A DNA stretch of 64,000 nt from Allobosea sp. 117 (GTDB taxonomy: Bacteria; Pseudomonadota; Alphaproteobacteria; Rhizobiales; Xanthobacteraceae): NCBI RefSeq assembly GCF_000702305.1, contig NZ_JNLC01000017.1, forward strand, positions 124,001 to 188,000, written 5' to 3'. Positions within the stretch are counted from its first letter, which is position 1, and every line of letters begins with the position of its first letter. This document shows positions 57,264-64,000 of this stretch, piece by piece. Below the pieces are notes generated by a model, which was given only the letters and a program-made list of their open reading frames with translations, searched no databases and was not told the DNA's origin. A program made the position numbers and the translations under genes.

Positions 57264-58540
57264 GTCTGTGCTCCACGCGCATCGCCGCCGCGTTGCGGCA
57301 GCTCGAAGCGCTCGATGAACCGTACCAGCGCGCCGACCGCAAGTCCCATGTCGGAGGGCGAGGCATATTCCGCCGGATTGTGGCTGACGCCGCCGCGGCA
57401 GCGGACGAACAGCATGCCGATCGGGCACAGATGCGACATGGCCTGTCCGTCGTGGCCGGCGCCGGACGGCAGCGTGACGGCGCGGTGCCCGAGGCTCGCC
57501 ACCGCATTGCCGAGGCGCATCTGCAGGTCGCGATAGCACGGCACGGTCGCGACCTCGTGGAAGGCGGAGATCACCACGCCGAGGCCGCGGTGATCGGCGA
57601 TCTTGTGGGCCTCGCGCTCGAAGCGGGTCAGTGCGTCGCGCCGCGAGAGGTCGGAGGGCGAGCGCAGGTCGATGGTGAAGACGACGCGCGAGGGGATGAC
57701 GTTCACCGCGCCGGGATCGACATGCACGCGTCCCACGGTGGCCACCATGCCGTGGCGGTCGGCCTTGGCGATACGCTCGACGGCGAGCGCCATCTCGGCG
57801 GCGCCGAGCAGCGCGTCGTGGCGCAGGCGCATCGGCACGGTGCCGGCGTGGCCGGCCTCGCCCGTGACGGTGACCGACAGCCGGGAGGCGCCGGCGATGG
57901 CGGAGACGACGCCGAGCGGCTCGTCCTCGACCTCCAGTACCGGCCCCTGCTCGATATGCGCCTCGAGATAGGCGATCACTCCGTTCGGGTCGTAGGCGGC
58001 GGCGGGAATCTCGGCCGGGTCCTTGCCATAGGCGCGCAGCGCCTGCTCGAAGCTGATGCCCTGCGCGTCCTCGGCCGCCAGCATGGAGGGCTGGAACACG
58101 CCGGCGACGGCGCTGGAGGAGGACAGCGTGGTCGGAAAGCGCGAGCCCTCCTCGTCGCCGAAGGCCAGGACGTCGATGCCATAGGCGGGGCGCAGGCCGG
58201 ATCTGATGGCGGCCTCGAGCGCGAGGATCGCCACCACTACGCCCATGCAGCCGTCATACCGGCCGGCATTCTCGACGGTGTCGATGTGCGAGCCGATCAG
58301 CAGCCGGGGCGCCGCCTCGCCGGCGGGATGCCAGTGGCCGCGCACGGTGCCGAGGGCGTCCTCAGTGACTGCCATCCCGGCATCGTGCATCCATCCCGCC
58401 ATGAGGTCGGCGGCGCGGCGGTGCTCGGGGGTGAGGAACAGGCGAGTCAGATGCTCGGGCGAGGCCGATATCGAGCCGAGCGCGTCGATCATCGACGCCG
58501 CGCGCGCGCCGAGCGCCTCGATGTCCAGCGCCGTGCTCAT
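57260..58540 (-). CDS. Allantoate amidohydrolase/N-carbamoylase-type hydrolase
   Basis: A 426-residue M20-family hydrolase of the AllC/HyuC group (allantoate amidohydrolases and N-carbamoyl-L-amino acid hydrolases). Landmarks are LIGSHIDTVENAGRYDGCMGVV, FGDEEGSRFPTTLSSSSA, EAHIEQGPVLE and SGAGHDGQAMSHLCPIGMLFVRCRGGVSHNPAEY. These give ammonia from ureido compounds. The upstream ABC importer and its binding protein suggest that the compound is imported; a purine-derived ureide is a fair inference, N-carbamoyl amino acids are an alternative. Confidence 0.88.
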   Translation of the reverse strand: MSTALDIEALGARAASMIDALGSISASPEHLTRLFLTPEHRRAADLMAGWMHDAGMAVTEDALGTVRGHWHPAGEAAPRLLIGSHIDTVENAGRYDGCMGVVVAILALEAAIRSGLRPAYGIDVLAFGDEEGSRFPTTLSSSSAVAGVFQPSMLAAEDAQGISFEQALRAYGKDPAEIPAAAYDPNGVIAYLEAHIEQGPVLEVEDEPLGVVSAIAGASRLSVTVTGEAGHAGTVPMRLRHDALLGAAEMALAVERIAKADRHGMVATVGRVHVDPGAVNVIPSRVVFTIDLRSPSDLSRRDALTRFEREAHKIADHRGLGVVISAFHEVATVPCYRDLQMRLGNAVASLGHRAVTLPSGAGHDGQAMSHLCPIGMLFVRCRGGVSHNPAEYASPSDMGLAVGALVRFIERFELPQRGGDARGAQT

Positions 58541-58652
58541 GATGTGACTGCCCGCTCCGATCCCGTGCGCCGCGCCGATGCGGCGAAGCCCCCTGCAAGG
58601 GCCCGCCGCATCGCATATGGAGCGGCCTTTGGCAATGCGCCTGCCGGCTGAC

Positions 58653-59750
58653 CTACTGGCCGGGGACCTTGTCGGTGATGCCCTTCACGTACCAGTTCAT
58701 CGAGAGGATGTCCTTGTCGGGCAGCACCTCGCCCTCCTTCACCACGAGGGTGCCGTCCTGCTTGTAGATCGGCCCCTTGAAGGGGTTGAGCGCGCCGGAC
58801 TTGATCTTCGCCTCGGTCTCCTCGGCCATCTTCTTCACGTCGTCCGGCATGTTGGTGTAGGGCGCCATGACGACCTCGCCGTCCTTCATGCCGCTCCAAG
58901 TGTCGGTCGATTTCCAGGTGCCGTCGAGCGCCGCCTTCACGCGCTCGACGTAATAGGGCGCCCAGTTGTCGACGATGGAGGTGAGCTGCGCGTTGGGGCC
59001 GAAGTTCTTCATGTCGGAAGCCTGACCGAAGGCCTTCACGCCACGCGCCTCGGCGGCCTGCATCGCGGCCGGGCTGTCGGTGTGCTGAGAGATGATGTCG
59101 GCGCCCTGGTCGATCAGCGCCTTGGCGGCGTCGGCCTCCTTGGCGGGGTCGAACCAGGAGTTCACCCAGACGATCTTCACCTTGATATCCGGGTTCACCG
59201 ACTGCGCGCCGAGCATCAGCGAATTTATGCCGGAGATCACCTCGGGAATCGGGAAGGAGGCGATGTAGCCGATGGTGCCGGTCTTCGAGGTCTTGGCGGC
59301 GATCTGGCCGAGGATGTAGCGGCCCTCGTGGAACTTCGAATTGTAGGTCGAAACGTTGGCCGCGCGCTTGTAGCCGGTGGCGTGCTCGAACATCACCTTC
59401 GGGTAGCGCTTGGCCACCTTCAGTGTCGGCTCCATGTAGCCGAAGGAGGTGGTGAAGATCAGCTTGTTGCCGGCACGGGCGAGCTGCTCGATGACGCGCT
59501 CGGCGTCGGGTCCTTCCGGCACGCTCTCGACATAGGTGGTCTCCACCTTGTCGCCGAGCGCCGCCTCCACCGCCTTGCGGCCCTGGTCGTGCTGATAGGT
59601 CCAGCCGAAGTCGCCGACCGGGCCGATATAGATGAAGCCGACCTTCAGCTTCTCGGCGGCACCCGCCCCGCCGGTCGCGGCGCCGGCGATGACGAGGCCT
59701 GCGGCGAGCGCCGCCGACGCCGAGAGAATCTTGGAGAGAATCTTGCGCAT
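58653..59750 (-). CDS. BMP-family ABC transporter substrate-binding protein
   Basis: A 365-residue periplasmic protein of the PnrA/BMP (basic membrane protein) family, which binds purine nucleosides in several bacteria. A Sec signal peptide covers about residues 1-32 (LSASAALAAGLVIAGAATGGAGA) without a lipobox cysteine. The mature protein starts KLKVGFIYIGPVGDFGWTYQHDQGRKAVE, the family signature, and has FTTSFGYMEPTLKVAKRYP. GGAGAC before ATG 59750 supports the start. It heads the same operon as the two hydrolases downstream. Confidence 0.92.
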   Translation of the reverse strand: MRKILSKILSASAALAAGLVIAGAATGGAGAAEKLKVGFIYIGPVGDFGWTYQHDQGRKAVEAALGDKVETTYVESVPEGPDAERVIEQLARAGNKLIFTTSFGYMEPTLKVAKRYPKVMFEHATGYKRAANVSTYNSKFHEGRYILGQIAAKTSKTGTIGYIASFPIPEVISGINSLMLGAQSVNPDIKVKIVWVNSWFDPAKEADAAKALIDQGADIISQHTDSPAAMQAAEARGVKAFGQASDMKNFGPNAQLTSIVDNWAPYYVERVKAALDGTWKSTDTWSGMKDGEVVMAPYTNMPDDVKKMAEETEAKIKSGALNPFKGPIYKQDGTLVVKEGEVLPDKDILSMNWYVKGITDKVPGQ

Positions 59751-59848
59751 GAACGTCTCCGTTCCCTTCCACCCTGCGGCCGAACTCTATACGCCGGAGG
59801 CGCGGCCGCGCTCGCCCCGGCCTTCCGACGACCGTGCGCGCGACCGTA

Positions 59849-60772
59849 TCAGCGGTCGGGCACGAAGGGCACGCCCAGCGACGCCGGTGCCCCCTGCCCG
59901 CGCTTCAGCGCCGAGATGACGACGAGCGCCGCGATGGTCGCGAGATAGGGCAGCGCCGACAGGAGCTGCGCGGGTATGCCGAGGCCGAAGCCCTGCACGT
60001 GGAGCTGCAAGATCGAGACCGCGCCGAAGAGATAGGCGCCGGCGAGCAGCCAGAGCGGCTTCCAGGCTGAGAAGACGACGAGGGCCAGAGCGATCCAGCC
60101 GCGCCCGGCGGTCATGTCGCTGGCCCAGAACGGCGTGTAGGCAAGCGACAGATGCGCGCCCGCCAGCCCGGCGCAGGCGCCGCCGAACATCACCGCTAGG
60201 GTGCGGATGCGGCGTACCGGATGGCCAAGCGCGTGAGCGGCGCCGTGGCTTTCGCCGACCGCGCGCAGCACGAGGCCGGCGCGAGTGCGGGAAAGCCCCC
60301 ACGCGACGAAGGCGAGCAGGATCAGCGAGGCATAGACGAAGGCATCCTGCCCGAACACCACGGGGCCGACCAGCGGCAGGTCGGAGAGGCCGGGGATGTG
60401 GAGCTCGGGCGCGGCGTCGAGCCGAGTGCCCACATAATTGGCACCGACGAGGCCGGCGAGGCCGAGGCCGAGGATGGTCGTCGCAAGGCCCGAGGCCACC
60501 TGATTGGCGGCAAGCCAGATGGCGAGGCCGGCGAAGACCAGCGACAGCAGCGTCCCGGCGATCACCGCCGCGAGCGTGCCGAGGATGAGGCTGCCCGAAC
60601 CATAGGCGGTGGCGTAGCCGACTGCCGCGCCGACGATCATCATGCCCTCGACGCCGAGATTGAGCGTGCCGGCGCGCTCGGCCACCAGCTCGCCCAGCGC
60701 GGCGAGCAGCAGCGGTGTCGCCGCCGCGACGATGCTGGCGAGGACGGCGGCGAGGATCGTCACGTCAGGCAT
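59849..60772 (-). CDS. BMP-type ABC transporter permease
   Basis: A 307-residue integral membrane permease of the YufQ/NupQ branch, with about eight membrane segments and the family pattern near the start (ATPLLLAALGELVAERAGTLNLGVEGMM) and ALGHPVRRIRTLAVMFGGACAGLAGAHLSL later. It forms the channel with the other permease, whose gene overlaps it by eight bases upstream. Confidence 0.9.
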   Translation of the reverse strand: MPDVTILAAVLASIVAAATPLLLAALGELVAERAGTLNLGVEGMMIVGAAVGYATAYGSGSLILGTLAAVIAGTLLSLVFAGLAIWLAANQVASGLATTILGLGLAGLVGANYVGTRLDAAPELHIPGLSDLPLVGPVVFGQDAFVYASLILLAFVAWGLSRTRAGLVLRAVGESHGAAHALGHPVRRIRTLAVMFGGACAGLAGAHLSLAYTPFWASDMTAGRGWIALALVVFSAWKPLWLLAGAYLFGAVSILQLHVQGFGLGIPAQLLSALPYLATIAALVVISALKRGQGAPASLGVPFVPDR

Positions 60773-61847
60773 GTGCCGCCCCCTTCAGGCGCCGGATGCG
60801 GTAGCGGACCAGAACGTCGGCCGCGAGGATGGAGATGAGCAGCGTGCCCTGGAAGACGCGGGTCACGTCGAAGGGCATGCGCAGCGTGATCTGCGCCGCC
60901 TCGCCGCCGATATAGGTGAGCGCCAGCACGAGGCTCGCGATCAGCACGCCGACCGGATGCAGGCGCCCGAGCATGGCGGCGATGATGGCGGTGAAGCCGT
61001 AGCCGGGCGAGATGGACGGCTGCAGATTGCCGATCGGCCCGGCCACCTCGATGATGCCGGCGAGCCCTGCCAGCGCGCCGGAGAGCGCGAAGACGCCATA
61101 GGTCACGCGCCGCTCGTCGAAGCCGGCGAAGGCGGCGGCGCGCGGCGCCGAGCCGCCGAGCTCGATTGAGAAGCCGACCAGCGTCCGGCCCAGCACGAAG
61201 GCGGCGAGCGCGACCGCGACGAGGCCGACGAGCACGCCGGCGTGCAGGCGTCCCTCCTCGAACAGCAGCGGCATGGTGGCGACGGGATCGAAGGTCACGC
61301 TCTGCGGGAAGTTGAAGCCCTGCGGATCGCGCCACGGGCCGCGCACCAGATAATCGAGGCCGAGCTGGGCGACATAGACCAGCATCAGGCTGGTCAGGAT
61401 TTCGCTGGCGCCGAACTTCACCCGCAGCACGGCGGGGATCAGCCCCCACAGCGCGCCGCCGAGCGCACCGAGCACCAGCATGGCGGGCAGCACCCAGGGC
61501 CCGGCCTCGGTGCCGTGGGTCGCCAGCGCCAGCCACGAGCCGAGCACGGCGCCGGCCACATACTGCCCCTCGGCGCCGATGTTCCAGCGGTTGGCGCGGT
61601 AGCAAAAGGACAGCCCGATGCCGATCAGCAGCAGCGGACCGGCCTTGACGACCAGTTCCTGCAGCGTCCAGGGGTCGCTCAGCGGCTCGATGAAATAGAC
61701 GCTGAAGGCGCGGATCGGGTCTTGCCCGAGCGCGACGAACATCACCGCCCCGACGATCAGCGTGAAGATGAGCGCCAGCAGCGGCGCGGCGAGGAGGGCG
61801 AGGCCCGAGACCGTTTCCTGCCGTTCGAGCCTAAACGGCATGAGCAT
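60765..61847 (-). CDS. BMP-type ABC transporter permease
   Basis: A 360-residue membrane permease of the YufP/NupP branch with about nine membrane segments; IGIGLSFCYRANRWNIGAEGQY near residue 75 is the family signature. It overlaps the ATP-binding gene upstream by 17 bases and the second permease by eight bases, so all are translated together. Two adjacent ATGs (61847 and 61841) are possible starts. Confidence 0.9.
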   Translation of the reverse strand: MLMPFRLERQETVSGLALLAAPLLALIFTLIVGAVMFVALGQDPIRAFSVYFIEPLSDPWTLQELVVKAGPLLLIGIGLSFCYRANRWNIGAEGQYVAGAVLGSWLALATHGTEAGPWVLPAMLVLGALGGALWGLIPAVLRVKFGASEILTSLMLVYVAQLGLDYLVRGPWRDPQGFNFPQSVTFDPVATMPLLFEEGRLHAGVLVGLVAVALAAFVLGRTLVGFSIELGGSAPRAAAFAGFDERRVTYGVFALSGALAGLAGIIEVAGPIGNLQPSISPGYGFTAIIAAMLGRLHPVGVLIASLVLALTYIGGEAAQITLRMPFDVTRVFQGTLLISILAADVLVRYRIRRLKGAAHA

Positions 61848-63387
61848 GTTCCTCGGCGTGCGACGGGGCGGAATGCGCTCCGCCCATGGCGAGGCCGATC
61901 GCCTCGCGGGAGGTCTCGGCGACCGGCACCGGTTCGGTCAGATGGCCCTCGCACATCACCGCGATGCGGTCGGTGAATTCGATCAGCTCATCAAGGTCCT
62001 GGCTGATGACGAGGACGGCGCAGCCTTCGGCCGCCTTCGCGCGCAGCGTGGTGCGGATGAAGGCGGCGGCGGCGGCGTCAACGCCCCAGGTCGGCTGGTC
62101 GACGATGATAAGCACCGGCTCGCGCAGCACCTCGCGGCCGATGACGAATTTCTGCAGATTGCCGCCGGACAGCCGCCGCGCCTTCGGGTCCCGACCGCCG
62201 AAGCGCACGTCGAAGCGCTTGACGATCTCGGCGAAGGTCGATTGCAGCACCGAGCGGCGGATGACGCCGTGCCGGACGATCGCGCCATCGCCATGGGTGG
62301 TCAGCAGCACGTTGTCGGAGAGCCGCATGTCGGGGGCGGCGGCATGGCCGAGCCGTTCCTCCGGCACGAAGCCGGCCTTGAGCGCGCGGCGCGCGGTCGG
62401 CCCGAGCGCGCCGGCGGGCACTGTGTCGATGACGATGCTCTCCGGGTCCCGGGCCAGGCGCTCGCCCGAAAGCGCATTGAACAGCGCGGTCTGGCCGTTG
62501 CCGGCGACCCCTGCGATGCCGACGATCTCGCCGGCGCGGATCTCGAGATTGATATCGTGCAGCGCCGAGCCGCGTGAACCGTCGCCGGGGACGGTGAGGT
62601 TCTTCACCAGCAAGCGCGGGGCGCCGATCTCGTGCGCGACGATGCGCGGCGTGCGCGGCACCTCGGCGCCGACCATCAGCCGGGCGAGGCTGGCGGCGGT
62701 CTCCTTCTTCGGGTCGACCTCGGCGATGAACCTGCCGCCGCGCAGCACGGTGGCGCGATGGCAAAGGCGTCGCACCTCGTCGAGCTTGTGGCTGATGAAC
62801 AGCACCGCCCTGCCCTCGCCGGTCAGAACGTCGACGGTGCGGAACAGCGCCTCGGATTCGTCCGGGGTGAGCACCGAGGTCGGCTCGTCGAGGATGAGCA
62901 CGCGCGGGTCGCCGAGCAGGCAGCGCACGATCTCCACCCGCTGGCGCTCGCCGACCGAAAGCTCGCCGACGCGGCGATACGGCTCGACGACGAGACCGTA
63001 GCGGCCGACGCAATCCTCGATGCGCTTCGCCAGCGCGCCGAGCGGCTCGTTCCCCGGCAGGCCGAGCGCGACGTTCTCGACCACGGTCAGGGCGTCGAAC
63101 AGCGCGAAATGCTGGAACACCACGCCGATGCCGCGCGCGCGGGAGGTCGCCGGATCGGGAAAGACGATGGGCGCGCCGTCGAAGCGCAGCTCGCCCGAAT
63201 CGGGCTGGAGCAGCCCGCACATCATCTTCACCAGCGTCGACTTGCCGGCGCCGTTCTCGCCGAGCAGCGCGTGGGTCTCGCCGGCGCGGATGGCGAGGCT
63301 CACATTGTCGTTTGCCACCAGCGCGCCGAAGCGCTTGGTGAGGCCGATGGCCTCCAGCAGCGCCGGCGGCGTGATGTCATCGGGCAT
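61831..63387 (-). CDS. BMP-type ABC transporter ATP-binding protein (tandem NBD)
   Basis: A 518-residue protein with two ABC ATPase domains, as in sugar and nucleoside importers (RbsA/NupO type). The first has Walker A GENGAGKST and signature LSVGERQ; the second has the degenerate Walker A GVAGNGQTALF usual for this family and signature LSGGNLQ. ATG 63387 is preferred; TTG 63396 is an in-frame alternative. It is the first gene of the importer operon. Confidence 0.92.
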   Translation of the reverse strand: MPDDITPPALLEAIGLTKRFGALVANDNVSLAIRAGETHALLGENGAGKSTLVKMMCGLLQPDSGELRFDGAPIVFPDPATSRARGIGVVFQHFALFDALTVVENVALGLPGNEPLGALAKRIEDCVGRYGLVVEPYRRVGELSVGERQRVEIVRCLLGDPRVLILDEPTSVLTPDESEALFRTVDVLTGEGRAVLFISHKLDEVRRLCHRATVLRGGRFIAEVDPKKETAASLARLMVGAEVPRTPRIVAHEIGAPRLLVKNLTVPGDGSRGSALHDINLEIRAGEIVGIAGVAGNGQTALFNALSGERLARDPESIVIDTVPAGALGPTARRALKAGFVPEERLGHAAAPDMRLSDNVLLTTHGDGAIVRHGVIRRSVLQSTFAEIVKRFDVRFGGRDPKARRLSGGNLQKFVIGREVLREPVLIIVDQPTWGVDAAAAAFIRTTLRAKAAEGCAVLVISQDLDELIEFTDRIAVMCEGHLTEPVPVAETSREAIGLAMGGAHSAPSHAEEHAHAV

Positions 63388-63509
63388 CGCGTTCAACCAT
63401 CCGGATACGGAGCGCGCCCGGAACCGGGCGAGGCAACTGTAGCCGATTATTCGCCGGCGCCGATGCCCAATTGGGCGGCGGGAAGATGCCTCCGCGGCCG
63501 CAGATTTGG

Positions 63510-64000
63510 TCAGGGGATCAGGACGGTGGAGCCTGTCGTCCGACGCCCTTCGAGGTCGCGATGCGCCTGCGCGGCCTCGGCAAGCGGGTAGGTCTGGTTG
63601 ACCGGGACGCGGACGATGCCGGAGCTCACCGCGCCGAACAGGTCGTTGGCGCTCTCAAGGAGCGCGTCCCGTGTTGCGATGTGGGTGGCGAGGGTTGGGC
63701 GCGTAGCGTAGAGCGAGCCCTTCTGCGACAGGGCAAGAAGGTTGAAGTTCTGGATCGCGCCCGAAGCGTTGCCGAAGCTGGCGAACAGGCCGCGCGGGCG
63801 GATGCAGTCGAGCGAGGCGGGATAGGTCGCCTGCCCGACGCCGTCATAAACCACGTCGCACAGCCTTCCTTCGGTGATCTCCTTCACGCGCTTGGCGAAA
63901 TCCTCACGGGTGTAGAGGATGGTGTGATGCGCGCCATTTGCGCGGGCGAGCTCGGCCTTTTCCTCTGAGCCGACGGTGCCGATGACGGTGGCGCCGATAT
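63510..64000 (-). CDS. Quinone oxidoreductase (MDR superfamily), 5' end outside the window
   Basis: The C-terminal part (about 163 residues) of a zinc-free medium-chain dehydrogenase/quinone oxidoreductase. Visible are IGATVIGTVGSEEKAELARANGA (end of the NADPH Rossmann fold), DVVYDGVGQATYPASLDCIRPRG and LFASFGNASGAIQNFN. The start and the N-terminal catalytic domain lie beyond base 64000. QORs reduce quinones or enones using NADPH. It is separated from the ABC ATPase start by 122 bases, on the same strand. Confidence 0.88.
   Translation of the reverse strand, partial: IGATVIGTVGSEEKAELARANGAHHTILYTREDFAKRVKEITEGRLCDVVYDGVGQATYPASLDCIRPRGLFASFGNASGAIQNFNLLALSQKGSLYATRPTLATHIATRDALLESANDLFGAVSSGIVRVPVNQTYPLAEAAQAHRDLEGRRTTGSTVLIP

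Overview
The window is 64 kb of high-GC DNA (roughly two thirds G+C by eye) from an alphaproteobacterial chromosome. Several signatures point to the Hyphomicrobiales, probably near Xanthobacteraceae (Ancylobacter/Starkeya-like): dusB-ntrB-ntrC-ntrY-ntrX followed by trkA, a trkH-type gene, hfq and hflX; a fused ispDF; the imuA-imuB-dnaE2 mutasome behind a GTTC-N7-GTTC LexA box; and a fused carnitine dehydrogenase/thioesterase. The taxon is an inference from gene order and protein flavour, not from a search.

Layout. 1-4.4 kb: end of lpdA, a small stress membrane protein, lipA, a RatA-type protein, pncC and ispDF. 4.5-17.8 kb: the nitrogen regulation and potassium uptake block (dusB, ntrBCYX, trkA, trkH-like, hfq, hflX), interrupted by a reverse-strand class A beta-lactamase with a Tat-type signal. 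17.8-27.8 kb: mazG, a membrane diguanylate cyclase, and a run of reverse-strand housekeeping genes (MBL hydrolase, tatD, metG, holB, tmk, a D,D-carboxypeptidase, rlpA). 27.8-31.7 kb: an AT-rich patch with tRNA-Ser(UGA) and one large TIR-STAND-TPR gene, which looks like a horizontally acquired NLR-like defence gene. 31.7-37.8 kb: a carnitine-to-betaine catabolic cluster (FAD oxidase, choline/betaine binding protein, GlxA/CdhR-type regulator, dehydrocarnitine cleavage enzyme, carnitine dehydrogenase-betainyl-CoA thioesterase fusion). 37.8-44.6 kb: an aliphatic amidase module, with amiE on the plus strand facing amiC-amiR-cbbQ-cbbO on the minus strand. 44.8-50.5 kb: the SOS mutasome. 50.5-53.7 kb: an AAC(3)-I-like acetyltransferase, a secreted hydrolase, a small DUF982-like protein, a secreted sensor-like protein behind an SD-masking hairpin, and an ABM-family monooxygenase. 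53.8-64 kb: rimO, a DUF4239 membrane protein, then a reverse-strand operon for a BMP-type ABC importer with two M20-family amidohydrolases, and a truncated quinone oxidoreductase.

How the parts work together. The ntr block couples nitrogen sensing to transcription. The carnitine, amidase and BMP/allantoate-type clusters are all scavenging systems for nitrogen or carbon from small amines, amides and (putatively) purine-derived compounds. The points most worth following are the TIR-STAND-TPR gene with its unusual P-loop, the amide-sensing module carrying a Rubisco-activase-like CbbQ/CbbO pair and three tandem hairpins between amiR and cbbQ, a terminator-like leader and a 25-residue membrane-peptide ORF ahead of amiE, and the SD-sequestering hairpin at 52650-52684.
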